Shown here: one piece after another, positions 26,920-36,908 of the stretch
Layout of the letters: every line of letters starts with the position of its first letter
How positions within the stretch are numbered: the stretch's first letter is position 1
Assembly: GCF_000521465.1 (NCBI RefSeq)
Contig: NZ_BAVR01000034.1
Span: 1 to 40,857, forward strand
Direction of reading: 5' to 3'
Source: Acetivibrio straminisolvens JCM 21531
GTDB lineage: Bacteria; Bacillota; Clostridia; Acetivibrionales; Acetivibrionaceae
Length of the DNA stretch: 40,857 bases
Position numbers and translations under genes: made by a program
Notes under the pieces: generated by a model
Told to the model about the DNA's origin: nothing
Database searches by the model: none
Seen by the model: only the letters and a program-made list of their open reading frames with translations

Positions 26920-28193
26920 ATGCAAGATCCTGTGTACACAATTCTAATTGTGGATGACAACGAGAATAATTTGTTTTCTTTGAGGGCTCTTATCGAAGAA
27001 CACATAAATGCAAATGTAATAGAAGCAGATTCGGGAGAAGAGGCATTAAAAATTCTATTTAAGGAGAGAGTAGATCTCATTATACTTGATATTCAAATGG
27101 AGGGGATGGATGGCTTTGAGCTGGCTTCGATAATAAAGAAAAGAAGAATGACAAGTAGTATACCCATAGTCTTTTTAACAGCCTCCTATATTGGTGATGA
27201 GTTTCAAAGAAGGGGTTTCGAAATTGGTGCTGTCGATTATCTCACAAAACCTATTGACGAATATCAGCTTATTAACAGAATTAATGTCTACCTGAAACTG
27301 ATAGAAAAAGAGAGAACAATGAATGTGATTCTTGAAAAAGGGTAAGGGAGCAGACAGAGGAGCTTAGAGCTGCAAAGGAGGCAGCGGAAGCGGCAAACGA
27401 AGCAAAAAGTATTTTTCTTGCTAATATATCCCATGAGCTTAGGACTCCTCTTAACATACTATACAGCACAACTCAAATAATTAATTCATATTTGAATGAT
27501 GACCAAGCGCTCGACAGAGAAAAAATTCGCAGTAAGATTGCCATGCAGCAGCAAAATTGCTATCGATTGCTAAGACTTGTCAACAATCTGATTGACATTA
27601 CCAAAATAGATTCGGGATATTTTGAACTGCAATTGTCCCGTTATAATATAGTTGAGATAGTTGAAAACATTACTCTATTGGTTGTAGAATATGCAAGAAA
27701 CAAAGGTGTATCTCTGATATTTGACACCGATGTGGAAGAAAAGTTTGCTTTCTGCGATCAGAGCGCAATGGAGCGAATAATATTAAATCTTTTGTCTAAT
27801 GCGATAAAGTTTACACCTCGGGGGGGAACTATAAAGGTTGAGGTGAAGGACTGCGGCAAGACTGCTCAAATAAGCGTAAAAGATACCGGTATAGGCATCA
27901 CAGAGGACAAGCTTGAAGTGATTTTTGAAAGGTTCAAGCAGGTGGATAATCTTTTGACCAGAAAAAATGAAGGAAGCGGTATAGGTTTGAGTCTTGTTAA
28001 GTCCTTGGTAGAATTGCATGGCGGAAGCATTAAGGTAAAGAGCGAGTACAATAAGGGAAGCGAGTTTATTGTTGAGATTCCTGCGGGCTTAAAGGATTCG
28101 GACGCTCAACAGGCAGATGTTCCGGATAGAAAAGAAGAATGTGAAAAGATGCATCATAATGTACATATAGAATTTTCCGACATTTACTATTAA
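26920..28193 (+). CDS. Response regulator-histidine kinase fusion (REC-HisKA-HATPase), frameshifted
   Basis: Cytoplasmic two-component protein of about 424 residues. It has an N-terminal receiver domain (phospho-Asp about 57 in LIILDIQMEGMDG, Lys in YLTKPIDEY), a short coiled coil, HisKA with the phospho-His at about 172 in ISHELRTPLN, and a HATPase domain with NLLSNAIKF, DTGIGI and GSGIGLSLV. There is no membrane segment. The frame breaks near 27336-27342. One more A reads LEKRVREQTEELRAAKEA, a normal signalling coiled coil, so the receiver and kinase belong to one protein. AAGGGGG lies before the ATG. It is followed 47 bases later by the large hybrid kinase and probably sits in the same operon. 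Confidence 0.92.
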
Positions 28194-28240
28194 GGCTTAT
28201 ATCGACAAGCACTGAACGAATTTTGGGGGAGGTATTGCTA

Positions 28241-31200
28241 ATGAAACTGCTGAGGAATATGAGAATTCAGCACAGAATGTGGGGATTGTTTGCAGTTTGG
28301 CTGATACTGTTTATTGTTTTTGCAGTGGTTGCTTTTAGGAATGTAAGTGAAATTGGACAAGTCTCCGAAGATATCTATACCCAATCTTTGAGAACATCAA
28401 ATGCCGCTAGAGAAGCAAAGGTCGCAATAATGAAAATACACAGGGGAATAAGAGAGCTTTTGCTGCTTAATAATGTTGAGAATGTTTATTATGAATCGGA
28501 TAAAATCAAGGAATTGGATAATCAGGTTTTGGAAAACTTTGAGATAATAGAGTCCAATTCCGGCAATAACGGAGAAATAAAGCAGCTGATAAGCGAAGCA
28601 GCGGAAATATTTGACGAGTGGAGAAAGAGTCGAGCAGATATTGTGGTCTTGATACAAGAGAATAAGCACCTTGATGAGATAACTGAACTCACTGCTAAAA
28701 ACAATGAATTTGTCGAGGAATTGGAAAAACGTTTGGATAATCTGGACAAGATTGAAGAGAATGAGGCCCTGAGCCTTATTAACCGATCTGCAAAAATACA
28801 GGCATACCATAAAAACAGTATATTCTATTGGACCGGGATAATAGTGTTTATTTCGGTTGTTCTTTTTACCATTGTAATAAGGAGCATAATATGGCCTATT
28901 TCATATTTGCAGCATGTAATGCAAACCAGTGCAAACACCAGGGAGCTTATTGAAGCAGACCTTACCGGAAAAAATGAACTGGTTAATATGGCCAATTACT
29001 ACAATAAGCTTGTAAGAAATCTAAAAGAGCAATTCTGGATAAAGGACAGCTGTAGTTCGCTTAATGAGAAACTTGCCGGAAAATTCGATCTTACTGAGAT
29101 TACAGATAAAGCAGTAACTTTTCTGGCAAGCATTATGGATGCCGGAAACGGGGTGCTTTATCTTTATAATGATGAGGATAAGAAGCTGTATTTGAATTCA
29201 TCCTATGCTTTTACCGAAAGAGATCGGTTGTCAAATCAGTATGAACTGGGAGAAGGAATCATAGGTCAGGTGGCCCTTGAGAGAAAACCGATTCTTTTGA
29301 AAAATGTAAAAAGGCATGAAGCACTGATTACTACAGGCACTGTGAGTGAGGCACCTCTTAATATTTATGCCATGCCGCTGTTATATCAGGGGCACCTTTA
29401 CGGAGTTTTGGAACTGTCTTCTTTTGAGCCTTTTGTAGAGCTAAAACAGGAATTGATGAATGAGGCTGCCAGGATTATATCTACATATCTATATACTGCA
29501 GTACAGAATAACAGGATTGTAAACCTTTTAAAAATTACCGAGGCTGCAAAACAGGAGGCGGGAAGGAAAGCGAGTGAGCTGGAAGAAGCGAACAGAGTTT
29601 TGGAAGAACAGCAAATCCTTCTTCAAAAACAAACTGAAGAACTTCAACAAACCAATATCCAGCTTGAAGACCAGCAGCAGAAGCTTCAGCAGCAAAGTGA
29701 GGAATTGCAGCAGACAAATTCCCAGCTTGAAGAACAGCAGCAACTTCTCGAGGAGCAGGCTAGGCTGCTGAATGTCAAGAACGAGGATCTTGAAAAGACA
29801 ACCCGGGAGCTTAGATTAAGAACTGAAGAATTGGAAAAGGTCAATAAGTACAGAACTGAATTTTTGACTAATATGTCCCATGAACTCAGGACGCCGCTGA
29901 ACTCAATTATTCTCCTTTCCAAAATGCTTGGAAGAAAGAAAATAAGTGAGATTAACGAAAAGGATATGGAAAAGGTGGAAGTAATAAATAAAGCGGGCCA
30001 GGAGCTTTTGAGACTGATTAATGATGTTCTGGATTTGTCAAAAGTTGAATCGGGTAAAATGAATTTGAATATTTTTACTTTCCATTCCAGTGAATTAATG
30101 GAGGACTTAAGACAGATGTTTGAAGGTTCGGCAAAAGAAAAAAATATTTCTTTTGTTGTGGAGGATTCAATAAATTCAATGTTGGTTGGAGACAGGGATA
30201 AAATTTCCCAGATATTAAGAAACTTTCTCTCCAACTCCTTTAAATTTACCGCAGAGGGTTCTATAATTTTAAAAGCGGCAGTGGATAAGGATGGAGAAGG
30301 TGGTGCCGTATTCTCGGTAACCGATACCGGAATTGGTATTTCCGAAGAACACCTTTCTGTAATATTCCAGGAGTTTAAGCAGGTGGACGGAACGATATCA
30401 AGAAAGTATGGAGGAACAGGACTTGGATTGTCCATATCAAAGAAGCTGGCATCCCTTATGAATGGCGAAATAGAAGTCAGCAGCAAGGTTGGAGAGGGAA
30501 GCACATTCTCTCTTAAACTGCCTGGTCTTATCAAAAAAATCAATGTAAGGTATGCTGCGGGATTAAAACAAGACATGGATAAAAAGGCTTTAAACACACC
30601 GAAAAACGGCAAGACTATACTGGTTATTGAAGATAATGCGGATTTTGCAAAGTACATAAGAGAGATAAATGACAGCATGGGATTTGACACTATTATGGCA
30701 GGAAACGGAAAGGAAGGCTTGGAGATAGCGAAAAATACAAATGTGGATGGAATTCTGCTGGATATTATCCTTCCCGACATGTGTGGAGTCGAAGTGCTCA
30801 GAGAGATTAAGAGCACAGTAGAGCTAAGAAAAATTCCTGTACATGTAATTTCTGCCCTTGAAGAAGATGATGTTTTGAAAATTATGGCGTTCTTATTAAA
30901 TTATTCTGCCAAAAATCCCAGACAAATTCTGGTTGTAGGGGGAGATACAGTTTGGCAGAATACCATAAAGAAACTCTTTGAAGATAAGAGTATAGCAGTA
31001 AAAGTGGTATCTACAGAGAACCAGGCAAAATTTGAGCTTAAAAAGAATGTATACGATGCTGTGATTTTGAATGTGGAATTAAAAGATAGGGACGGGATAA
31101 ATATCTGCAAGTATATAGACGAGCAAAATATGGATATTCCGCTGATTGTTTATACTCAAAAGGACTTTTCGCGAGAACAACAGGAAGAAATAAGAAAGTA

Positions 31201-31720
31201 TGCAGACAGAATAATTATCAAGACAGCAAATTCAGAGAAAAGGCTTCAAGATGAGCTGACTAATTTTCTTATGAGGATTAAGGAAAATGTGGACAGCAAT
31301 TGCTATCTGTTTTCGAAAATGAAGAGGGAGTATGCACTAAGTCTAAAGGAAAAAACCATTATGATTGTTGACGATGACCACAGAAATGTTTTTGTCTTGG
31401 CATCGGCTCTTGAAGATTATGGAGCCACTATCATTGCTGCAGAAAACGGAAAGGTAGCCCTTGAATTGCTGGGGTCTCATAAAGTGGATTTAATACTGAT
31501 GGATATTATGATGCCGGTGATGGACGGCTATGAGACTATCAGAGCTATAAGGAAAGACGAAAAACTTAAAGATATTCCCATTATCGCAGTTACAGCGAAA
31601 TCTCTTAAGGCTGACAGGGAAAAGTGTATTGAAGCCGGAGCGGATGACTATATTTCAAAGCCGGTGGATTATGACGTGCTGATACGTCTTATAAAAGCTT
31701 GGATAGCTAAAGAGAATTAG
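28241..31720 (+). CDS. Large hybrid histidine kinase: sensor-GAF-coiled coil-HisKA-HATPase-REC-REC-REC
   Basis: About 1159 residues. Two membrane helices (about 10-32 and 190-215) bracket an extracellular four-helix sensor. A GAF domain (about 273-420) and a Gln/Glu-rich coiled coil (about 435-540) built from repeats such as LQQTNIQLEDQQQ follow. HisKA has phospho-His 547 (MSHELRTPLN) and HATPase has DTGIGIS and GGTGLGLSIS. Three receiver domains follow. REC1 has Asp841 (GILLDIILPD) and REC3 has Asp1088 (LILMDIMMPVMDG), but REC2 has Asn944 at the phosphoacceptor position (AVILNVELKD) and a degenerate acidic patch (LVVGGD), so it is probably not phosphorylated. The ATG at 28241 follows GGGGGAGG. 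No output domain is present, so the signal must pass to partners. Confidence 0.93.
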   Translation: MKLLRNMRIQHRMWGLFAVWLILFIVFAVVAFRNVSEIGQVSEDIYTQSLRTSNAAREAKVAIMKIHRGIRELLLLNNVENVYYESDKIKELDNQVLENFEIIESNSGNNGEIKQLISEAAEIFDEWRKSRADIVVLIQENKHLDEITELTAKNNEFVEELEKRLDNLDKIEENEALSLINRSAKIQAYHKNSIFYWTGIIVFISVVLFTIVIRSIIWPISYLQHVMQTSANTRELIEADLTGKNELVNMANYYNKLVRNLKEQFWIKDSCSSLNEKLAGKFDLTEITDKAVTFLASIMDAGNGVLYLYNDEDKKLYLNSSYAFTERDRLSNQYELGEGIIGQVALERKPILLKNVKRHEALITTGTVSEAPLNIYAMPLLYQGHLYGVLELSSFEPFVELKQELMNEAARIISTYLYTAVQNNRIVNLLKITEAAKQEAGRKASELEEANRVLEEQQILLQKQTEELQQTNIQLEDQQQKLQQQSEELQQTNSQLEEQQQLLEEQARLLNVKNEDLEKTTRELRLRTEELEKVNKYRTEFLTNMSHELRTPLNSIILLSKMLGRKKISEINEKDMEKVEVINKAGQELLRLINDVLDLSKVESGKMNLNIFTFHSSELMEDLRQMFEGSAKEKNISFVVEDSINSMLVGDRDKISQILRNFLSNSFKFTAEGSIILKAAVDKDGEGGAVFSVTDTGIGISEEHLSVIFQEFKQVDGTISRKYGGTGLGLSISKKLASLMNGEIEVSSKVGEGSTFSLKLPGLIKKINVRYAAGLKQDMDKKALNTPKNGKTILVIEDNADFAKYIREINDSMGFDTIMAGNGKEGLEIAKNTNVDGILLDIILPDMCGVEVLREIKSTVELRKIPVHVISALEEDDVLKIMAFLLNYSAKNPRQILVVGGDTVWQNTIKKLFEDKSIAVKVVSTENQAKFELKKNVYDAVILNVELKDRDGINICKYIDEQNMDIPLIVYTQKDFSREQQEEIRKYADRIIIKTANSEKRLQDELTNFLMRIKENVDSNCYLFSKMKREYALSLKEKTIMIVDDDHRNVFVLASALEDYGATIIAAENGKVALELLGSHKVDLILMDIMMPVMDGYETIRAIRKDEKLKDIPIIAVTAKSLKADREKCIEAGADDYISKPVDYDVLIRLIKAWIAKEN

Positions 31721-31758
31721 GCAATCATTCTATCTTCTTAATTTAATTTCTATTTGGG

Positions 31759-32914
31759 TTGGGGTGCAGTTGTTTGTATATTCATAGAGCTAGAAACGGA
31801 CACATAATGCATATTTCAGTTATGGGCGAATTGGATTCGAAAGCTGAAACGGACAGACTGTTGGAGTGTATTAATGAAAACCGGGGTTATGAGATTCATA
31901 TTACTTTTTTAGATGCGAATATTGTCACACGGGAAATTGTTGAAAAAATTATAAAGTTGCAGGAACGCAATAAATGCAAGGTATTTGTGCTTAAAGCATA
32001 CCTGTATTCATATTTTCTGTCTCTGGGGATAAAGTGTTTTTTTGTAAAGAAAAAGTCCATATTAAATAAAGATTGGGAGAGCAATGAAAAAATAAGCTGT
32101 GAGACTTTTGAACCGGAAAAAGTGGAAGAGTTCCTTCGGGATATTTACGATAAGTATGGCTTTGACTTTACAGAGTATCGGAAGGATAGTATAATAAGAC
32201 GAATAAAAATATCAATGCTAAGATATTGTATAACTTGTTTTGAGGAATTCAGAGAGCTGGCTCTTTCCGATCAGGATGTATTTGAACAGCTTTTTTGGAT
32301 TTCTCCATAAATACTACGAATTTTTTCAGGGATCCTGAAGTTTTTACATTCCTAAAGGACAGGGTATTGCTTTGCTTAGATTCCTATTCCCATATTAAGA
32401 TATGGAGTGTAGGTTGCTCCAACGGAAAAGAGCCTTATTCCCTGGCAATAATTTTAAAAGAATTAGGTATGCTTCACAAGGTGCAGATCTATGCCACTGA
32501 TATAAATCCTTATGTAATTGAGGAGCAAAGAACGGCCTGTATTCTATTGGTACAATAGATGCCGATATTGCCAATTACAAAAATGCAGGAGGTTCGAAAA
32601 ACTTTACCGACTATTTTGACATTGCCAAAAACTATATAAAGGTTAAGGACGAGTTTAAAGAGAATATTTTGTTTTTTCAGCACAGTGTAATTGAAAAAGG
32701 TATACTGAATGAATTCCAGTTGATTCTTTGCCGGAACGTAATGATTTATTTTGACATTCCTTTGCAGAGAAAAGTGCTTCGGCATTTTTACAACTCTCTG
32801 GATGCCGGGGGATTTTTGGTAACGGGTAAGAGTGAAGGTTTGCTTTTAAATGACGGATATGAGTATTTTGTTGATTATAATGAGAGATATAGTATTTATA
32901 GAAGAAAGAATTAA
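31759..32914 (+). CDS. cheR: CheR-type methyltransferase with an N-terminal extra domain, two frameshifts
   Basis: SAM-dependent glutamate methyltransferase of the CheR family, about 385 residues restored. The first 100 residues (MHISVMGELDSKAETDRLLE, YEIHITFLDANIV) look like a STAS-type or similar alpha/beta domain. The CheR N-domain follows (FLRDIYDKYGFDFTEYRKDS), then the catalytic domain: NTTNFFRDPEVF, SVGCSNGKEPYSLAIIL (SAM loop), CRNVMIYFD and GGFLVTGKSE. Breaks lie in six T at 32291-32296 (seven gives EQLFLDFSINTTNF) and after 32525 (one more G gives IEEAKNGLYSIG). The start is uncertain: TTG at 31759, or ATG at 31807. No chemoreceptor or CheB gene is nearby, so the substrate may be a non-standard receptor. 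Confidence 0.82.
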
Positions 32915-32955
32915 TTAAATTGTGAAAGCTCATATAATGGAAAAGGTTGAGTTTA

Positions 32956-35310
32956 ATGTGTGAATGTAAAAAGGAAATAAAGATATCGGTAAGGAATCTG
33001 GTTGAGTTTGTGCTAAGGAACGGTGATATTGACAGTTCCTTTACCGGAAGCAGCAGAGCCGCTGAAGGCACAAGACTTCATAAAAAAATACAGAAGGCCC
33101 AGGGTAATGAATATAGTTCGGAAGTGTTTTTAAAGACTACTGTTGAGTTTGACGATTTTTTTCTCACGGTTGAAGGCCGGGCAGATGGTGTAATAAATGA
33201 GGATGGCTGTTTTACAATTGACGAGATAAAAACAACAACAGCGCCTTTAGAATTAATTGATGAGTTCTACAATTCCCTGCACTGGGCGCAGGCCAAATGC
33301 TATGCATATATCCTTGCAGCAAACGAAAACTTGGACAAGATAAAAGTAAGGCTTACCTATTGCCATTTGGAAACAGAAGAAACAAAATATCTTGTTAATG
33401 AGTTCGATATGGCACAGCTTAGCCGGTTTTTTAATGAATTGGTTGAGGAATATTATGTATGGGCAAGGTTGGCGTTTGATTGGCAGGTAAAGAGGGATTG
33501 CTCGATTAAGGCTCTTGAATTTCCTTTTGAAAAATATAGAAAGGGTCAAAGAAAACTTGCGGTAGCTGTTTACAAGACCATTACAGAGGGTAAAAAACTT
33601 TATGTAAAGGCACCTACGGGTATCGGAAAGACAATTTCAACTTTGTTTCCGGCGGTTAAGGCCATGGGGGAGGGACATACGTCAAAAATCTTTTACCTTA
33701 CGGCAAAGACCGTTACAGGGGGTGTTGCCAAAGAGGCTTTTGCCAAAATGCGAGAAAAGGGACTTTTATTTAAAACAGTGTCCCTTACTGCAAAGGAAAA
33801 AATATGCTTCATGGAGAAAGCTGTTTGCAAACCGGAGAAATGCGAGTATGCCAAGGGGCATTTTGACAGAGTAAATGAGGCGATAATGGATATACTGACC
33901 AATGAAAATGAAATCAAAAGGGAGGTCATAGAGCAGTATGCAATGACCCACAAAGTTTGCCCTTTTGAGTTTGCATTGGATCTTACCCTTTGGCCGATGC
34001 AATAATTTGCGACTACAATTATGTGTTTGACCCGAAGGTATACTTAAAAAGGTTTTTCTCCGATACGGGCGGTGACTACGTTTTTCTGGTGGATGAGGCA
34101 CACAACCTTGTGGACAGGGCAAGAGAAATGTTTTCGGCACAGCTTTCAAAAAAGAGCTTTCTTATGCTAAAGAAAGCAATGAAAGACGAAAGTCCCAAAA
34201 TATCCAAGACGCTGCAAAAACTTAACTCGTTTATGCTGAACATGAAAAAGCTTTGCGGTGATAACGATTATTTTGTGAGTAAAGAAGAGCAAAGTGATAT
34301 ATACCTGATTTTAAGAAAACTCATTGGCGAATGTGAAGAATACTTGGTGGATAGTGCTAAAAAGGGAGCTGAAAATGAAGATCTCCTTCAGCTTTATTAT
34401 GATGCCCTTATGTATATTAAGATATCCGAGTTTTATGACGACAGGTACGTTACCTTTGTGGAGAAATCCGATAATGATGTTAAAATAAAGCTTTTTTGCA
34501 TTGACCCTTCCCATCTATTAAGTGAAGCATTAAAAAGAGGTAAGGCTGCGGTTTTCTTTTCAGCACTCTGCTGCCTTTGGACTATTTCAAGGAAGTTTTG
34601 GGAGGCGGGCCGGATGACTATACTATGTATTTGGATTCACCTTTTGATGTGAATAACAGATGTCTCATGATAGCCGACAGGATATCCACCCGTTATCAGG
34701 ACAGAGATAAAAGCTGCAATGAGGTGGTCGAGTGCATAAAATCCACTGTCCAAGCCAAAAAGGGAAATTACATTGCTTTTTTCCGTCTTATCAATATATG
34801 AACATGGTTTATGAGTTGATTGAAAAGGAATGCAGTGATATTAAGCTTTATACCCAGTCGGCTTCCATGACGGAAAAGGAAAGGGAGGATTTTCTCGAGC
34901 TTTTTAAAGTTGATCCTCAGGAAACTGTGCTGGGTTTTTGCGTATTGGGTGGGGTTTTTTCCGAAGGAATTGACCTAAGAGACGACAGGCTGATAGGTGC
35001 AATTATAGTAGGCGTAGGTCTTCCTCAAATATGCAATGAAAGGGATATCATAAGGGAGTATTTCCGGAATAAAAACCGGCTTGGCTTTGAATACTCTTAT
35101 ATGTATCCCGGAATGAACAAGGTTATGCAAGCAGCGGGAAGGGTTATAAGATCGGAAAATGACAAGGGAGTCATACTTTTAATTGATAACAGGTTTACAA
35201 GCCCCGGTTATCTTGCACTTTTTCCGAGGGATTGGTTTCCCTATATCAGAGTTGGCGGGAATAATATATCGGAGAATATAAAGAAGTTTTGGAACGGACA
35301 TGGGGCTTGA
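32956..35310 (+). CDS. Nuclease-helicase: RecB/Cas4-like domain plus Fe-S DinG/XPD-type helicase, three frameshifts
   Basis: About 785 residues restored. The N-terminal PD-(D/E)xK nuclease-like domain has GRADGV (Asp about 77) and IDEIKTTT (Asp-Glu-x-Lys about 89-92). The superfamily 2 helicase has Walker A APTGIGKT (about 219-226). Four Cys (ICFMEKAVCKPEKC, then KVCPFEF) fit the Fe-S ligands of XPD/DinG enzymes. The helicase also has the DEAH box VFLVDEAHNLVDRA, ATLLPLDYF, GVFSEGIDL and motif VI QAAGRVIRSENDKG. It should unwind DNA 5'-to-3' in repair or recombination. Breaks at 33992-33993 (one more G), 34565 (A) and 34783-34784 (C) are each repaired by one base. AAAAGG lies 9 bases before the ATG. 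Confidence 0.9.
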
Positions 35311-35351
35311 AATAGAAGATTTTATTGTTATAATCAAAATAAATAAGTTGG

Positions 35352-35357
35352 TATAAT
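35352..35357 (+). promoter_or_regulatory. Extended -10 element for hom
   Basis: TTGGTATAATG has TATAAT with a TGG extension, 21 bases before the hom ATG. No matching -35 is visible. Confidence 0.35.
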
Positions 35358-35378
35358 GATTTTCGGAGGAGATTTGAT

Positions 35379-36667
35379 ATGGAAGAAGTAAAAATTGGGT
35401 TTCTTGGTTTCGGAAATGTTGGAACCGGTGCTTATAAAATTATTCGCGATAATGGAAATGATATTTTTCTAAGTGAAGGAGTACGGCTGAAAGTTGCAAA
35501 AATCCTTGTAAGGGATATTAATAAGAAAAGAGATGTGGAAGTTGAGGATTCAATTCTGACGGATAAATTTGAGGAAATCGTCAATGATCCTGAAATCTCC
35601 ATTGTTGCCGAGTTCATGGGGGGTGTGGAGCCTGCAAAGGATTATGTTATGTCCTGCCTTATAAATAAGAAGACTGTCGTTACTGCAAACAAAGAGCTTA
35701 TTGCAAAGCATGGTTTGGAGCTTCAAGCGGTTGCAAAAGAAAATGGAGTGGGTCTTTATTATGAAGCAAGCGTAGCAGGAGGTATTCCGGTTATCAAGAT
35801 CCTTGCAGAGTCGCTTCAGGCAAACAAGATTGGCGAAATTATGGGTATAATTAACGGTACCACAAACTATATACTTACAAAGATGTCCGAAGAGGGCAGA
35901 GATTTCAGTGATGTACTTGCAGAGGCACAAAGATTGGGATATGCAGAACCGGATCCGACTGCAGACATAGAAGGTTATGATGCGATGTACAAAATTTCCA
36001 TATTGTCTTCCATGGCATTTCATAAGAAGGTGGATGTTGACAAGATTTACAGGGAAGGTATTACTAAAATTACCATAGAAGATATCGAATACGGCAGGGA
36101 GCTGGGATTTGCAATCCGTCTTCTTGCTATTGCCAAAAAGCGCAACAATACCATTGAAGTAAGAGTGCATCCCACATTTATTCCCGTTGATCATCCTTTG
36201 GCTGCTGTGAGGCATTCCTTTAATGCGGTGTTCCTTAAAGGGGATGCAGTAGGAAATATAATGCTGTACGGAAGAGGAGCCGGAGACCTTCCTACCGGAA
36301 GTGCAATTGTATCGGATATAATTACTGCATGTCATCAGAAGGATAAGCACAGGTATATCAGTTTTTACAATAATGAAGAAGGCTCTGCGAGAAGATAAAA
36401 TTCAGCGATGATTGGGAAAGTGAATTCTTTGTCAGACTTACGGTAAAGGACAAGCCCGGTGTTCTTGCCAAAATTGCCGGATGCTTTGGCAAATATGGAG
36501 TAAGCATAGCATCTGTAATCCAGAAAGATAAGGGAAAAGATGCGGTTCCGCTGATATTTGTAACTCACTTAGCCGGGGAGCTTTCTATGAGAAAGGCTAT
36601 ATCCGATATTGCAGAGGTAGAGGATGTGTTAATGGTTGAGAATATCATACCGGTAGAGAGTGAATAA
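35379..36667 (+). CDS. hom: Homoserine dehydrogenase, frameshifted near the ACT domain
   Basis: Reduces aspartate semialdehyde to homoserine for threonine and methionine, about 429 residues restored. It has the NAD(P) fold GFLGFGNVGTGAYK and the substrate region TANKELIAKHG, YYEASVAGGIPVIK and GIINGTTNYILTKM, plus AEPDPTADIEGYDAMYK. The C-terminal ACT domain (VKDKPGVLAKIAGCFGKYG) gives allosteric control by threonine. The frame breaks near 36392-36393. One more A gives SARKIKFSDDWESEFFVRL, joining catalytic and ACT domains. GGAGGAG lies before the ATG. No thrC or thrB follows in this window. Two hairpins follow at 36686-36752. Confidence 0.94.
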
Positions 36668-36685
36668 AGTCTAGAATAGAGAAAG

Positions 36686-36752
36686 TATCCCTTGGGGCGA
36701 GGGATACTTCTAGAAGTGGTAAAATGAACTGTAGGTTTTGAATCTACAGTTG
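36686..36752 (+). terminator. Two tandem hairpins after hom
   Basis: AAGTATCCCT/AGGGATACTT (about 36685-36711) and AACTGTAG/CTACAGTT (36727-36752). Neither is followed by a strong U run, but their position 20-80 bases past the stop fits termination. Confidence 0.55.
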
Positions 36753-36908
36753 TTAGCATATGAAAATTTTAATGACATCACTAAGTTATATCTTAGGTGC
36801 CCTTTTCATTAATACTAATTCGAAAATTTTTCTATTTTTATTGTCGTAAAAAAAAAATTAAAAATTTCTGCTTTTTTTATAAAACTTGTACTTTTTATTG
36901 CTATCAAT

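Noticed and set aside
29686..30816. Long minus-strand frame within the hybrid kinase
   Set aside because: Shadow of the coiled-coil and kinase coding region. Composition is Ser/Phe-rich with no domain or ribosome binding site.
35550..36350. Minus-strand frame across hom
   Set aside because: Antisense to a clear homoserine dehydrogenase. Its Cys/His/Tyr-rich product matches no family.
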